Shown here: piece by piece, positions 1-14,015 of the stretch | How the letters are laid out: each line of letters begins with the position of its first letter | How positions within the stretch are numbered: position 1 is the first letter of the stretch | From: Streptomyces sp. | GTDB taxonomy: Bacteria; Actinomycetota; Actinomycetes; Streptomycetales; Streptomycetaceae | Assembly: GCF_019510245.1 (NCBI RefSeq) | Contig: NZ_JAEKKT010000123.1 | Span: forward strand, 1 to 64,000 | Direction: 5' to 3' | DNA: 64,000 nt | Program-made: the position numbers and the translations under genes | The notes under the pieces: model-generated | The model's database searches: none | What the model saw: the letters and a program-made list of their open reading frames with translations, nothing else | What the model was told of the DNA's origin: nothing

Positions 1-35
1 GGGTCGTCCACGTCAGTCCAGGAGATTCCGCAACC

Positions 36-602
36 GTGGCTTCCACGAACGACCTCAAGAACGGCCTGGTGCTCAAGCTCGAAGGCGGCCAGCTCTGGTC
101 CGTCGTCGAGTTCCAGCACGTCAAGCCCGGCAAGGGCCCCGCTTTCGTGCGCACCAAGCTCAAGAACGTGCTGTCCGGCAAGGTGGTCGACAAGACCTTC
201 AACGCCGGCGTCAAGGTCGAGACGGCCACTGTCGACAAGCGCGACATGCAGTTCTCGTACATGGACGGCGAGTACTTCGTCTTCATGGACATGGACACGT
301 ACGACCAGCTGCACATCGACCGGAAGACCGTCGGCGACGCCGCCAACTTCCTGATCGAGGGCTTCACGGCCGTCGTCGCCCAGCACGAGGGCGAGGTGCT
401 CTTCGTCGAGCTCCCCGCCGCCGTCGAGCTGACCATCCAGGAGACCGAGCCGGGCGTCCAGGGCGACCGCTCCACCGGCGGCACCAAGCCGGCCACCCTG
501 GAGACCGGCCACCAGATCCAGGTCCCGCTCTTCATCACGACCGGCGAGAAGATCAAGGTCGACACCCGCACGAGCGACTACCTCGGCCGGGTGAACAGCT
601 AA
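36..602 (+). CDS. efp: Translation elongation factor P
   Basis: EF-P relieves ribosomes stalled at polyproline stretches by binding between the P and E sites. The 188-residue length is normal for the three-domain bacterial protein (KOW-like N-terminal domain and two OB folds). The N-domain loop reads PGKGPAF, placing Lys33 at the tip that approaches the peptidyl-transferase centre. The GTG start follows an AGGAGA ribosome binding site. The gene ends two bases before nusB, so the two are very probably co-transcribed, the usual actinobacterial order. Confidence 0.97.
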   Translation: MASTNDLKNGLVLKLEGGQLWSVVEFQHVKPGKGPAFVRTKLKNVLSGKVVDKTFNAGVKVETATVDKRDMQFSYMDGEYFVFMDMDTYDQLHIDRKTVGDAANFLIEGFTAVVAQHEGEVLFVELPAAVELTIQETEPGVQGDRSTGGTKPATLETGHQIQVPLFITTGEKIKVDTRTSDYLGRVNS

Positions 603-604
603 CC

Positions 605-1039
605 GTGGCTGCCCGCAACACGGCCCGCAAGCGTGCCTTCCAGATCCTCTTCGAGGGCGACCAGCGCGGGGCCGACGTCCTGACCGTCCTCGCGGACTGG
701 ATCCGGCTCTCCCGGGACGACACCCGGCAGCCGCCGGTGAGCGAGTACACGATGCAACTGGTCGAGGGCTACGCCGAGCACGCCACGCGTATCGACGAGC
801 TGATCGCCCAGTACGCGGTCGGCTGGACTCTGGACCGGATGCCGGTCGTCGACCGCAACATCCTGCGCCTGGGCGCGTACGAGCTGATCTGGGTCGACGA
901 GACCCCGGACGCCGTCGTCCTCGACGAGATGGTGCAGCTCGCGAAGGAGTTCTCCACGGACGAGTCACCCTCGTTCGTGAACGGGCTCCTGGGGCGTCTG
1001 AAGGAGCTGAAGCCGTCACTGCGCCGGGACGGCGTCTGA
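605..1039 (+). CDS. nusB: Transcription antitermination factor NusB
   Basis: NusB binds boxA RNA together with S10 and supports antitermination of rRNA operons. The 144-residue all-helical protein shows the family features: an N-terminal ARNTARKRAFQILFEGDQ segment and a C-terminal SPSFVNGLLGRL motif. The GTG start lies two bases after the efp stop, so translation is probably coupled. A strong hairpin follows the stop codon and closes the efp-nusB unit against the convergent gene downstream. Confidence 0.96.
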   Translation: MAARNTARKRAFQILFEGDQRGADVLTVLADWIRLSRDDTRQPPVSEYTMQLVEGYAEHATRIDELIAQYAVGWTLDRMPVVDRNILRLGAYELIWVDETPDAVVLDEMVQLAKEFSTDESPSFVNGLLGRLKELKPSLRRDGV

Positions 1040-1067
1040 GGCCCTCCGGGCGACGACAGCCATGACA

Positions 1068-1093
1068 GGGCCCGCGGATCCGTCCGCGGGCCC
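1068..1093. terminator. Bidirectional hairpin terminator between nusB and the convergent gene
   Basis: An 11-bp perfect stem (1068-1078 paired with 1083-1093) encloses a 4-base loop in the 61-base gap between two convergent genes. It has no U-run, which is common for streptomycete terminators. Confidence 0.7.
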
Positions 1094-1100
1094 CTGGCGG

Positions 1101-2350
1101 CTACTGGCCCGCTCGCGGGGACAGCGCCCCGGCCGGACCGCCGGGCAGCGCCCGCGGAGCGCGTGCCGCCAGATCGATCGTGTGCAGCCGCGGCGGCAGC
1201 TCCGCCCGGCTGCGCAGGACCTTCCACCTCCGCAGCGACGCCGCCACGACGACCTCGGCCACCACGGACACGCCCGCGGGCACGCACACCACCACCGCGA
1301 GCAGCACGTCCCCGTCGAGCGGATGCCCCGCCTGCTCCCGCAGCACCCACTCGGGGTTGTCGCTCCCCAGGCCGTACGCGGTGATGTACCGCTTCTCCCT
1401 CGCGCCCTCCGCCGTGTACTCCACGGAGGGCTCCGCCACGCCGAGCGGTACCGACAGGGCGATCCGGAAGCTGCTGTTCCCGCCGGCCGCGCTCGCCGTG
1501 TCGGGGGACAGGGCGAGCGCCACGGGCGGCCGGGCACCGCCCGGTGCGTCCAGCTTGATCCCGATGCTCGCCTCCTTGAACGGCGCGGGATCGCCGTTCA
1601 GGTCCGGCCGGAACGCACAGCCGAACAGCCAGTCGCCGGCCTCGGGTTCGTTCATGAGGACGGCCAGCGCCTCGTTCACCGCGTTGAGGCAGCGTGCCCG
1701 TTCGTGCCCGCGGCTCAGGCCCGCAGCGCCGTAGAGAAAGGGCAGCGCCTCCAGCGCGGCGTCCACGGGGTGGGGCAGGGCGTCGAGGTCGTCGGGGTCC
1801 TCGCCGACGGGATCGGTACCGAACAGACGGCTGCGCAGCCGGCCGCGGAGCTGCCGCTCCCGGATGGCGAGGGCATCGTCCAGCACCGGCCCGGCGATGT
1901 GCGGATGGACCCGGAGGATCCCGGCCGCGAACATGGTCTCGGCCAGTTCGGCGAGGTCGCCCGACTGCCGGAGAGCGTCGATCTGTGCGTCGGCGACGGC
2001 ACAGGCCAGCCGCAGCCGTCTGCCGCTGGGCCGGTCGACGAGGTCGAGCCGTACGGCCTCCACCAGCAGGTCGGCAGCCGACCACCAGGGGGAGCCGATG
2101 CCCCGGCCCCAGCGTTCCTCGGACAGGGCCATCAGCAGCCTGGCCACCAGGTAGCCCGTGGAGGGGATCCCGTGCCGGACATGGCGCAGGCCGAACCCCA
2201 CGAGACGGTGCGCCTCGTCCTGGTCCACCGGCCACCCGGCGGACCGTATGTACTGCTCTGCCGCCTCCTCGCCGAGATGGCCCGCGTGCCGTCCCGGACC
2301 AGGGCCACCAGCGCGTCCAGCACCTCGTCCCGCTGGTCACTCACGGACAT
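1101..2350 (-). pseudogene. Hypothetical protein broken by a one-base frameshift near its N terminus
   Basis: The main frame (1101-2228) reads 375 residues with typical codon use, but its first available start lies well inside the apparent protein: the same frame reads sensibly upstream of it (GEEAAEQYIRSAGWPVDQDE) and then meets a stop without a start codon. A second frame supplies a good start at 2350 (MSVSDQRDEVLDALVALVRD) and joins the main frame if one base is added near 2285-2300. The reconstructed product is about 416 residues, probably soluble, with no domain that I recognise. There is no slippery heptamer at the junction, so a real indel or a sequencing error is more likely than programmed frameshifting. 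Confidence 0.65.
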
Positions 2351-2462
2351 GACCACCCCCCGCTCCGTCATCGATGCAGCTCGCAGGATCGTGGCACACG
2401 AGGGGGCCACGGGAGACGGGAATCGGGCTGTCGGTTTTGTGCCGAGGGCGGCCGGACAACGC

Positions 2463-2495
2463 ACCAGGGGCGGAGCCCATGGCCCCGCCCCTGGT
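2463..2495. terminator. Hairpin terminator downstream of bldD
   Basis: An 11-bp perfect stem (2463-2473 with 2485-2495) and an 11-base loop sit about 30 bases beyond the bldD stop. It would end bldD transcripts running leftward. No U-run follows. Confidence 0.65.
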
Positions 2496-2526
2496 AGAGA
2501 CGTTTCTGCTCAGTCGTTCTTAAGGC

Positions 2527-3030
2527 TCAGGCCTCTTCGTGGGTGGCCACCGCGCGGCGGGCGTCCGCGTCCAGGACGCCCCAGCTGATCAGCTGCTCGG
2601 TGAGGACCGAGGGCGACTGGTCGTAGATGACGGCCAGTGTGCGCAGGTCGTCCTGGCGGATCGACAGCACCTTGCCGTTGTAGTCACCGCGCTGCGACTG
2701 GATCGTCGCCGCGTAGCGCTGCAGCGGTCCCGCCTTCTCGGCCGGCACGTTGGCCAGCCGCTCCAGGTCGAGGACCAGCTTCGGCGGGGGCTCGGCGGCA
2801 CCGCCGGGGGTCGTGCCAGGCAGCAGCTCCTGCACGGGGACCCCGTAGAAATCCGCCAACTCTGCAAGGCGCTGTACGGTCACGGCACGGTCGCCGCGCT
2901 CGTACGAACCGACCACCACAGCCTTCCAGCGACCCTGGGACTTCTCCTCGACACCGTGGAGGGAAAGGCCCTGCTGGGTGCGGATGGCCCGGAGCTTGGC
3001 CCCGAGCTGTTTGGCGTATTCGCTGGACAT
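2527..3030 (-). CDS. bldD: Developmental master regulator BldD
   Basis: BldD represses sporulation genes during vegetative growth, and a tetrameric cyclic-di-GMP bridges two of its C-terminal domains. This 167-residue protein has an XRE-type helix-turn-helix over about residues 8-70 and a C-terminal effector domain. The cyclic-di-GMP signature is intact: R114-G-D116 followed by R125-Q-D-D128. Length and residue numbering agree with the characterised S. coelicolor protein. It is transcribed away from pyrR, and the intergenic gap holds a candidate BldD box for autoregulation. Confidence 0.98.
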   Translation of the reverse strand: MSSEYAKQLGAKLRAIRTQQGLSLHGVEEKSQGRWKAVVVGSYERGDRAVTVQRLAELADFYGVPVQELLPGTTPGGAAEPPPKLVLDLERLANVPAEKAGPLQRYAATIQSQRGDYNGKVLSIRQDDLRTLAVIYDQSPSVLTEQLISWGVLDADARRAVATHEEA

Positions 3031-3086
3031 ATAGCTCCCCGGACACTGTGTCGACGCGGCCGGCCTTGGTTCCCGCCGCGCGGCTG

Positions 3087-3106
3087 GTAACTCACTGTGA
3101 GGTTAC
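3087..3106. promoter_or_regulatory. Candidate BldD operator upstream of bldD
   Basis: GTAACTCACTGTGAGGTTAC is an imperfect palindrome containing CTCAC and GTGAG halves, close to the published BldD box (AGTGA and TCACC half-sites). It lies about 57 bases upstream of the bldD start. BldD autoregulation is known in S. coelicolor; assigning it to this site is inference. Confidence 0.5.
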
Positions 3107-3247
3107 GCAGCGTTACTCTGCTGCGTCAAGCCGAATGGTCCGCACCGACTCTTCCGTGGTGGCGGCGACCGATTGGGCCAGGGGGGTGATCAGGGGCCTC
3201 TCGGTCACCTGCTACGGTGGATGGCGCAAATCCGACGTCCTTTAAGG

Positions 3248-3883
<636 letters not shown>

Positions 3884-3968
3884 CAGGTCGACGGACCCGC
3901 GCCACCCCGGTGCGCCCACGCCTGCCCGTAATCTCCCGATATGTGAACTTCCTTACGGAGCCTGACAG

Positions 3969-4949
3969 ATGCAGCGTCATCTCATCTCGGCCGCCGACCT
4001 CACCCGCGACGACGCCGTCCTGATCCTCGACACCGCCGAGGAGATGGCCCGGGTCGCCGACCGGCCGATCAAGAAGCTGCCGACCCTGCGCGGCCGCACC
4101 GTCGTCAACCTCTTCTTCGAGGACTCGACCCGGACCCGGATCTCCTTCGAGGCCGCCGAGAAGCGCCTCTCCGCCGACGTCATCAACTTCACCGCCAAGG
4201 GGTCCAGCGTCTCCAAGGGCGAGTCCCTGAAGGACACCGCCCAGACCCTGGAGGCGATGGGCGTCGACGCCGTCGTCATCCGGCACGGCGCCTCCGGAGC
4301 GCCCTACCGGCTCGCCAACTCCGGATGGATCGACGCGGCCGTCATCAACGCCGGGGACGGCACCCACCAGCACCCCACCCAGGCTCTCCTGGACGCCTTC
4401 ACCATGCGCCGCCGCCTGGTCGGCCGGGACGCCGGGATAGGGCAGGACCTGGCCGGCAAGCGCATCACCCTGGTCGGCGACGTCCTGCACAGCCGGGTCG
4501 CCCGCTCCAACGTCGACCTGCTGCACACGCTCGGCGCCGAGGTCACCCTGGTCGCCCCGCCCACCCTGGTGCCGGTCGGCGTCGAGCGCTGGCCCTGCGA
4601 GGTGTCGTACGACCTCGACGCCGTCCTCCCCAAGTCCGACGCCGTGATGATGCTCCGCGTCCAGCGCGAGCGCATGAACGCGGCGTTCTTCCCGACCGAG
4701 CGCGAGTACTCGCGGCGCTACGGCCTCGACGGCGAGCGCATGGCGAAGATGCCCGAGCACGCCATCGTGATGCACCCCGGTCCGATGGTCCGCGGCATGG
4801 AGATCACCGCCGAGGTCGCCGACTCCGAGCGCTGCACCGTCGTCGAGCAGGTCGCAAACGGAGTCTCCATCCGGATGGCCGTTCTGTACCTCCTGCTGGG
4901 CGGCAACGAACCCGCCGTCAGCCACGCCCGCACCACCGAGGAGAAGTAA
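3969..4949 (+). CDS. pyrB: Aspartate carbamoyltransferase, catalytic subunit
   Basis: This enzyme catalyses the committed step of pyrimidine synthesis, carbamoyl phosphate plus aspartate to carbamoyl aspartate. The 326-residue chain carries the carbamoyl-phosphate loop S53-T-R-T-R57 and the HPTQALLD motif. No pyrI regulatory-chain gene is present nearby, so control probably comes through PyrR. The ATG has a GGAG ribosome binding site 9 bases upstream, and the stop lies five bases before pyrC. Confidence 0.97.
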   Translation: MQRHLISAADLTRDDAVLILDTAEEMARVADRPIKKLPTLRGRTVVNLFFEDSTRTRISFEAAEKRLSADVINFTAKGSSVSKGESLKDTAQTLEAMGVDAVVIRHGASGAPYRLANSGWIDAAVINAGDGTHQHPTQALLDAFTMRRRLVGRDAGIGQDLAGKRITLVGDVLHSRVARSNVDLLHTLGAEVTLVAPPTLVPVGVERWPCEVSYDLDAVLPKSDAVMMLRVQRERMNAAFFPTEREYSRRYGLDGERMAKMPEHAIVMHPGPMVRGMEITAEVADSERCTVVEQVANGVSIRMAVLYLLLGGNEPAVSHARTTEEK

Positions 4950-4954
4950 CACCC

Positions 4955-6241
4955 ATGAGCAAGATCCTGATCCGTGGTGCGAAGGTGCTCGGCGGTGAGC
5001 CGCAGGACGTCCTGATCGACGGCGAGACCATCGAGGCGGTCGGCTCGGGGCTGTCCGCGGAGGGCGCGGACGTCGTCGAGGCCGCCGGCAAGCTGCTGCT
5101 GCCCGGCCTGGTCGACCTGCACACCCACCTGCGCGAGCCCGGTCGCGAGGACTCCGAGACCGTCCTCACCGGCACCCGCGCGGCGGCGAGCGGCGGCTAC
5201 ACGGCCGTGTTCGCCATGGCCAACACCTTCCCGGTCGCCGACACGGCCGGCGTCGTCGAGCAGGTCTACCGGCTCGGCCGGGAGCACGGCTACTGCGACG
5301 TGCAGCCCATCGGCGCGGTCACCGTCGGCCTGGAGGGCAAGAAGCTCGCCGAGCTCGGCGCCATGCACGAGTCGGCCGCCGGGGTCACCGTCTTCTCCGA
5401 CGACGGCAAGTGCGTCGACGACGCCGTGATCATGCGCCGCGCCCTGGAGTACGTGAAGGCCTTCGGCGGGGTCGTCGCCCAGCACGCCCAGGAGCCCCGG
5501 CTGACCGAGGGCGCCCAGATGAACGAGGGCGTCGTCTCCGCCGAGCTGGGGCTCGGTGGCTGGCCCGCCGTCGCCGAGGAATCGATCATCGCGCGCGACG
5601 TACTGCTCGCCGAGCACGTCGGCTCCCGCATCCACATCTGCCACCTCTCCACCGCCGGCTCCGTCGAGATCGTGCGCTGGGCCAAGTCCCGCGGCATCGA
5701 CGTCACCGCCGAGGTCACCCCGCACCACCTGCTCCTCACCGACGAGCTGGTGCGCTCGTACAACCCGGTCTACAAGGTCAACCCGCCGCTGCGCACCGAA
5801 CGGGACGTCCTGGCGCTGCGCGAGGCCCTCGCGGACGGCACGATCGACATCGTCGCCACCGACCACGCCCCGCACCCGCACGAGGACAAGGACTGCGAGT
5901 GGGCCGCGGCCGCCATGGGGATGGTGGGCCTGGAGACCGCGCTGTCGGTGGTCCAGGAGACCATGGTGGACACGGGCCTGCTGACCTGGGCCGGCGTCGC
6001 CGACCGCATGTCCGTCAAGCCCGCGCGGATCGGACAGGCCGCCGGTCACGGCCGCCCCGTCTCGGCAGGCGAGCCCGCCAACCTCACCCTGGTCGACACG
6101 GAATACCGTGGCCTGGTGGACCCCGCGGGCTTCGCCTCGCGCAGCCGCAACACCCCGTACGAGGGACGCGAGCTGCCGGGCCGTGTCACCCACACGTGGC
6201 TGCGGGGCAAGGCGACGCTCGTGGACGGGAAGCTGACGTGA
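4955..6241 (+). CDS. pyrC: Dihydroorotase
   Basis: Dihydroorotase closes carbamoyl aspartate to dihydroorotate. The 428-residue protein is the class I type, with the zinc-binding [10 protein letters not shown] motif near residue 60 and ATDHAPH near residue 305. The start at 4955 ([10 protein letters not shown]) was chosen over a much longer in-frame opening because the family begins here and the extension lies inside pyrB. The last four bases overlap the GTG of the next gene (GTGA). Confidence 0.97.
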   Translation: MSKILIRGAKVLGGEPQDVLIDGETIEAVGSGLSAEGADVVEAAGKLLLPGLVDLHTHLREPGREDSETVLTGTRAAASGGYTAVFAMANTFPVADTAGVVEQVYRLGREHGYCDVQPIGAVTVGLEGKKLAELGAMHESAAGVTVFSDDGKCVDDAVIMRRALEYVKAFGGVVAQHAQEPRLTEGAQMNEGVVSAELGLGGWPAVAEESIIARDVLLAEHVGSRIHICHLSTAGSVEIVRWAKSRGIDVTAEVTPHHLLLTDELVRSYNPVYKVNPPLRTERDVLALREALADGTIDIVATDHAPHPHEDKDCEWAAAAMGMVGLETALSVVQETMVDTGLLTWAGVADRMSVKPARIGQAAGHGRPVSAGEPANLTLVDTEYRGLVDPAGFASRSRNTPYEGRELPGRVTHTWLRGKATLVDGKLT

Positions 6242-6807
6242 CACCTCTGATCCTGCTGGCCGACGAGAAGAAGTCGGCCGCGGTCACCGACTGGTCCGCC
6301 CGCATCGGCTGGCTGGTCGGCCTCGCCCTGTTCGTCGCACTCGTCTACTGGCTGATGCGCGAGGGCTGGAAGTGGCGCGGCACCCTCCAGGGCGATCTCC
6401 CGGAGCTGCCCAGCGCGCCGGACGACCCCGGTGCCGTGAGACTGGCGATGAGCGGCCGCTACCACGGCTCCACCACCGCCGGACAGTGGCTGGACCGCAT
6501 CGTGGCCCGCGGCCTCGGCTCCCGCAGCCGGGTCGAGCTCACCCTGACCGACGCGGGCCTGGACGTCGTACGCCCCGGCGCGACCGACTTCTTCATCCCC
6601 GCCGACGCGCTCCGCGAGGCCCTGCTCGGCAAGGGCATCGCGGGCAAGGTCCTCACCGAGGGCGGACTCCTCGTGGTGACCTGGCAGCTCGGCGACCGGC
6701 TGATCGACTCCGGCTTCCGCTCCGACCAGGCGGCCGAGCACACCGAGTGGGTCGACGCCATCAACTCCATGACCAAGACACCCAGCACGGAAGGCGCCGA
6801 ACGATGA
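6238..6807 (+). CDS. Small membrane-anchored PH-like protein of the pyrimidine operon
   Basis: This 189-residue protein has one predicted membrane helix (about residues 22-40, [19 protein letters not shown]), then a charged linker and a soluble domain of about 130 residues rich in alternating hydrophobic strands, which looks like a bacterial PH-type fold. It is translationally coupled at both ends, sharing GTGA with pyrC and ATGA with carA, so it is made together with the pathway enzymes. No catalytic motif is visible. A transporter annotation would not be supported by a single helix; a membrane-scaffold or assembly role is only a guess. Confidence 0.8.
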   Translation: MTPLILLADEKKSAAVTDWSARIGWLVGLALFVALVYWLMREGWKWRGTLQGDLPELPSAPDDPGAVRLAMSGRYHGSTTAGQWLDRIVARGLGSRSRVELTLTDAGLDVVRPGATDFFIPADALREALLGKGIAGKVLTEGGLLVVTWQLGDRLIDSGFRSDQAAEHTEWVDAINSMTKTPSTEGAER

Positions 6808-7938
6808 CGACCTCCACCAGGGGAACCGGCAAGGTTCCCGCCGTACTCGTCCTGGAGGACGGCCGGATCTTCCGCGGCCGCGCCTACGGGGCCGTGGGGG
6901 AGACCTTCGGCGAGGCCGTGTTCTCCACCGGCATGACCGGCTACCAGGAGACCCTGACCGACCCGTCGTACGACCGCCAGATCGTGGTCGCCACCGCCCC
7001 GCAGATCGGCAACACGGGGTGGAACGACGAGGACGACGAGTCCAGCCGCATCTGGGTCTCCGGCTACGTCGTGCGCGACCCCGCGCGCGTGCCGTCCAAC
7101 TGGCGCGCCAAGCGTTCGCTGGACGAGGAACTGGTCGCGCAGGGCGTGGTCGGCATCTCCGGGATCGACACCCGCGCCCTCACCCGCCACCTGCGCGAGC
7201 GCGGCTCGATGCGCGCCGGCGTCTTCTCCGGCGAGGCGATCGCCACCGATGCCGAGCTCCTCGCGCGCGTGCAGGCCCAGCCGCACATGAAGGGCGCCTC
7301 GCTGTACGAGGAGGTCGCCACCAAGGAGGCGTACGTCGTCCCCGCGGTCGGCGAGAAGCGGTTCACCGTCGCCGCCATCGACCTCGGCATCAAGGGCATG
7401 ACCCCGCAGCGGATGGCCGAGCGCGGCATCGAGGTGCACGTACTGCCCGCGACCGCCACCGAGGACGACGTGTACGCCGTCTCCCCGGACGGCGTGTTCT
7501 TCTCCAACGGCCCCGGCGACCCGGCCACGGCCGACGGCCCGGTGGCCCTGATGAGCGCCGTCCTGGAGCGCAGGACCCCGCTCTTCGGCATCTGCTTCGG
7601 CAACCAGATCCTGGGCCGCGCGCTCGGCTTCGGCACCTACAAGCTGAAGTACGGCCACCGGGGCATCAACCAGCCGGTCCAGGACCGTACGACCGGCAAG
7701 GTCGAGGTCACCGCCCACAACCACGGCTTCGCCGTCGACGCGCCGCTCGACAAGGTCAGCGACACGAAGTTCGGCCGCGCCGAGGTCTCGCACGTCTGCC
7801 TCAACGACGACGTCGTGGAGGGGCTGCAGCTGCTCGACCAGCCGGCCTTCTCCGTCCAGTACCACCCCGAAGCGGCAGCCGGCCCGCACGACGCCGCCTA
7901 CCTGTTCGACCGCTTCGTTTCCCTGATGGAGGGCCAGC

Positions 7939-7946
<8 letters not shown>
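6804..7946 (+). CDS. carA: Carbamoyl-phosphate synthase, small (glutaminase) subunit
   Basis: CarA hydrolyses glutamine and passes ammonia to CarB for carbamoyl phosphate synthesis, feeding pyrimidines and arginine. The 380-residue chain has the class I glutamine amidotransferase triad: nucleophile Cys in FGICFGNQ and the His-Glu pair in [10 protein letters not shown]. The ATG overlaps the preceding stop (ATGA), and the end overlaps carB by eight bases. Confidence 0.97.
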
Positions 7947-11247
<3,301 letters not shown>

Positions 11248-11256
11248 GAGGTCGTG

Positions 11257-11345
11257 GTTCGGCTGCGGGCCGGTCTCGGCTGGTCGCGCAGTTCCTCCCC
11301 CAGCCTTCGGCCGGGGGCACCCCCAGCGCCCCTGAAGGGGCGCTT
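11257..11345. repeat. Interspersed palindromic repeat, copy 1 (carB-pyrD gap)
   Basis: The segment begins GTTCGGCTGCGGGC and contains TGGTCGCGCAGTTCC (from 11281), then CCCCCAGCCTTCGGCCGGGGG and further G/C hairpins. The same modules recur at 23923, 31661, 44130 and 59968. It fills most of the 157-base carB-pyrD gap and may act as an RNA stem or partial terminator inside the operon. Confidence 0.75.
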
Positions 11346-11404
11346 GCCCAGCTGTCTATGAGGGGGGCACCGGATGTCGGTGTCCCCCTCGGCATGAGGA
11401 CGTC

Positions 11405-12511
11405 ATGTACAAGATCTTCTTCCAGCTCGTCTTCCGGCGGATGGATCCCGAGGCCGCCCACCACCTCGCCTTCCGGTGGATCCGGCTCGCCGCCCGTGTC
11501 CCGGTGCTGCGCACGTTCATCGCGGCTGCGCTGGCTCCCCGCTACAAGGAGCTGCGCACCGAGGCCTTCGGGCTGCGGATGCACGGGCCCTTCGGGCTTG
11601 CCGCGGGCTTCGACAAGAACGCGGTAGCGATCGACGGGATGTCGATGCTCGGGTTCGATCACGTCGAGATCGGGACCGTGACCGGTGAGGCACAGCCCGG
11701 AAATCCCAAGAAGCGGCTGTTCCGGCTCGTCGCGGACCGGGCGCTGATCAACCGGATGGGGTTCAACAACGACGGCTCGCTGACCGTGGCCGCGCGGCTG
11801 GCGACCCGCGAGCCCGTCTTCAGGACCGTCGTGGGCGTCAACATCGGCAAGACCAAGATCGTACCGGAGGCCGAGGCCGTCGGTGACTACGTGAAGTCGG
11901 CCGAGCGGCTCGCGCCGTACGCGGACTACCTGGTCGTGAACGTGTCGTCCCCCAACACGCCGGGCCTGCGCAACCTCCAGGCCACCGAGGCCCTCAGGCC
12001 GCTGCTGACAGGCGTCCGCGAGGCCGCCGACCGCGTGGCGGCCAACCGCCGGGTGCCGCTGCTGGTGAAGATCGCGCCGGACCTCGCCGACGAGGACGTG
12101 GACGCCGTCGCGGACCTGGCCGTGGAGCTGGGTCTGGACGGGATCATCGCCACCAACACCACGATCGCTCGCGAGGGGCTCGGGCTGCGGTCCGATCCCG
12201 CCCTGGTGAAGGAGACCGGAGGGCTCTCCGGAGCGCCGCTCAAGGCGCGCTCCCTGGAGGTGCTGCGGCGGCTGTACGCGCGCGTGGGCGACCGGATCAC
12301 CCTGGTGGGCGTCGGCGGCATCGAGGACGCCGAGGACGCCTGGCAGCGCATCCTGGCCGGTGCCACGCTGGTCCAGGGCTACAGCGCCTTCATCTACCAG
12401 GGGCCCTTCTGGGGCCGCGCCGTCCACAAGGGCCTCGCGGCGCGCCTGCGCACCAGCCCGTACGCCACCCTCGCCGACGCGGTCGGCGCCGACGTGAGGA
12501 AGACCGTATGA
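11405..12511 (+). CDS. pyrD: Dihydroorotate dehydrogenase (quinone), class 2
   Basis: PyrD oxidises dihydroorotate to orotate and passes electrons to menaquinone. The 368-residue chain starts with the amphipathic helical extension of class 2, membrane-associated enzymes ([20 protein letters not shown]). FMN-domain motifs follow: [10 protein letters not shown] near residue 65 and [15 protein letters not shown] near residue 180, whose Ser is the class 2 catalytic base. Its stop overlaps the pyrF start as ATGA. Confidence 0.97.
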   Translation: MYKIFFQLVFRRMDPEAAHHLAFRWIRLAARVPVLRTFIAAALAPRYKELRTEAFGLRMHGPFGLAAGFDKNAVAIDGMSMLGFDHVEIGTVTGEAQPGNPKKRLFRLVADRALINRMGFNNDGSLTVAARLATREPVFRTVVGVNIGKTKIVPEAEAVGDYVKSAERLAPYADYLVVNVSSPNTPGLRNLQATEALRPLLTGVREAADRVAANRRVPLLVKIAPDLADEDVDAVADLAVELGLDGIIATNTTIAREGLGLRSDPALVKETGGLSGAPLKARSLEVLRRLYARVGDRITLVGVGGIEDAEDAWQRILAGATLVQGYSAFIYQGPFWGRAVHKGLAARLRTSPYATLADAVGADVRKTV

Positions 12512-13353
12512 GCCCGCTGGAGCCCTTCGGCGCGCGGCTGCGCCGCGTGATGGACGAGCGCGGTCCGCTGTGCGTCGGCATCGACCCGCACGCCTCGCTG
12601 CTCTCCGAGTGGGGTCTGAACGACGACGTGGCGGGCCTGGAGCGGTTCAGCCGTACCGTCGTCGAGGCGGTGGCCGACCGGGTCGCCGTGATGAAGCCGC
12701 AGAGCGCGTTCTTCGAGCGGTTCGGCTCGCGTGGGATCGCCGTCCTCGAGCGGGTGGTGGAGGAGGCGCGGGCGGCCGGGACGCTGGTCGTCATGGACGC
12801 CAAGCGCGGCGACATCGGCTCGACCATGGCCGGGTACGCGGAGGCCTTCCTGAGCAGGGACGCCCCGCTGTTCTCGGACGCCCTGACCGTCTCCCCGTAC
12901 CTCGGCTACGGCTCGCTCAGCCCGGCCGTCGCGCTGGCCAGGGAGAGCGGGGCCGGCCTGTTCGTGCTGGCGCTCACCTCGAACCCGGAGGGTCCCGAGG
13001 TGCAGCACGCGGTGCGCGCCGACGGGCGTACGGTCGGCGCGACCGTGCTGGCCCATCTCGCCGCCGAGAACGCGGGGGAGAAGCCGCTGGGTTCCTTCGG
13101 CGCCGTCGTCGGTGCCACGGTCGGCGACCTGTCGTCGTACGACCTCGACATCAACGGTCCGCTCCTCGCACCGGGCGTCGGCGCGCAGGGGGCGACGGCG
13201 GCCGACCTCCCCACGGTCTTCGGGGCTGCGGTGCGCAACGTGGTTCCAAACGTGAGCCGAGGTGTTTTGCGTCACGGTCCCGATGTCGGGGCCCTGCGGG
13301 CGGCCGCGGAGCGGTTCGCGGGTGAGATCCGGGATGTCGTCGCAGGTCGGTGA
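12508..13353 (+). CDS. pyrF: Orotidine 5'-phosphate decarboxylase, group 2
   Basis: This enzyme decarboxylates OMP to UMP, the last step of the pathway. The 281-residue length and the motif MDAKRGDIGSTM place it in the longer group 2 (actinobacterial/mycobacterial) branch; D-A-K-R-G-D supplies the catalytic Lys-Asp network. It is translationally coupled to pyrD and is the last gene of the operon. pyrE is not in this operon. Confidence 0.96.
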   Translation: MSPLEPFGARLRRVMDERGPLCVGIDPHASLLSEWGLNDDVAGLERFSRTVVEAVADRVAVMKPQSAFFERFGSRGIAVLERVVEEARAAGTLVVMDAKRGDIGSTMAGYAEAFLSRDAPLFSDALTVSPYLGYGSLSPAVALARESGAGLFVLALTSNPEGPEVQHAVRADGRTVGATVLAHLAAENAGEKPLGSFGAVVGATVGDLSSYDLDINGPLLAPGVGAQGATAADLPTVFGAAVRNVVPNVSRGVLRHGPDVGALRAAAERFAGEIRDVVAGR

Positions 13354-13507
13354 GGGCTCCGACGGGACCCCGGTGACCGGTTCGGCGAGCACTTCGGCGC
13401 CCGCCCGATCGTGAATACATCCTCAAATCCGGGGCATTATGTCTGAAATGTCTGGCCTGACGGAGGCTGACCAGGACTTTTCCGCTGTTCTCGCTGACTC
13501 CGGCGGA

Positions 13508-13544
13508 CTTGCCCGCTAGTCTCCGAGCAGAGTCAACGGGCAAG
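13508..13544. promoter_or_regulatory. Inverted repeat in the sIHF upstream region
   Basis: CTTGCCCG (13508-13515) and CGGGCAAG (13537-13544) are perfect 8-bp inverted arms 21 bases apart. TAGTCT between them (13517-13522) resembles a -10 hexamer, so the arms could flank or cover the promoter of the sIHF gene about 90 bases downstream. The regulator is unknown. Confidence 0.4.
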
Positions 13545-13631
13545 CGTGTTGCTCGTAGCTCCCCAGGTGTGGGGCGACTAGGTTCCTCACCGGTCCGTAT
13601 CCGACAGTTCGACATCCGAGGTGACGTAGGC

Positions 13632-13955
13632 GTGGCTCTTCCGCCCCTTACCCCTGAACAGCGCGCAGCCGCGCTCGAAAAGGCCGCCGCGGCTCGCCGG
13701 GAGCGGGCCGAGGTCAAGAATCGACTCAAGCACTCCGGCGCCTCTCTTCACGAGGTCATCAAGCAGGGCCAGGAAAACGACGTCATCGGCAAGATGAAGG
13801 TCTCCGCCCTGCTCGAGTCCCTGCCGGGCGTGGGCAAGGTCCGCGCCAAGCAGATCATGGAGCGACTCGGGATCTCCGAGAGCCGCCGCGTGCGTGGTCT
13901 CGGTTCCAACCAGATCGCCTCCCTGGAGCGCGAGTTCGGCAGCACCGGCTCCTGA
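13632..13955 (+). CDS. sihF: Integration host factor sIHF (actinobacterial nucleoid protein)
   Basis: sIHF is a small nucleoid-associated protein that bends and compacts DNA and affects sporulation and antibiotic output in Streptomyces. Choosing the GTG at 13632 gives MALPPLTPEQRAAALEKAAA and 107 residues, the size of the characterised S. coelicolor protein. A long N-terminal helix is followed by a helix-two-turn-helix, LPGVGKVRAKQIMERLGI, that contacts DNA. It is unrelated in sequence to enterobacterial IHF. A longer in-frame opening from 13509 is not used. Confidence 0.95.
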   Translation: MALPPLTPEQRAAALEKAAAARRERAEVKNRLKHSGASLHEVIKQGQENDVIGKMKVSALLESLPGVGKVRAKQIMERLGISESRRVRGLGSNQIASLEREFGSTGS

Positions 13956-13961
13956 TCACGG

Positions 13962-13991
13962 GGCCGTCCGGGAGAGCCGTCCCGGACGGCC
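13962..13991 (+). terminator. Hairpin between sIHF and gmk
   Basis: A perfect 12-bp stem (13962-13973 with 13980-13991) with a GAGCCG loop lies 7 bases after the sIHF stop. It probably ends or attenuates sIHF transcripts before gmk. Confidence 0.75.
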
Positions 13992-14015
13992 TGCGATTGC
14001 TGGAATAATCGCTGC

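Noticed and set aside
769..2340. 523-residue open frame on the minus strand
   Set aside because: It is an Arg/Gly/Pro-rich shadow overlapping nusB and the frameshifted gene in another frame, with no family motif.
4325..4954. N-terminal extension of dihydroorotase by 210 residues
   Set aside because: It lies in pyrB in another frame and has no dihydroorotase homology; the family start at 4955 is clear.
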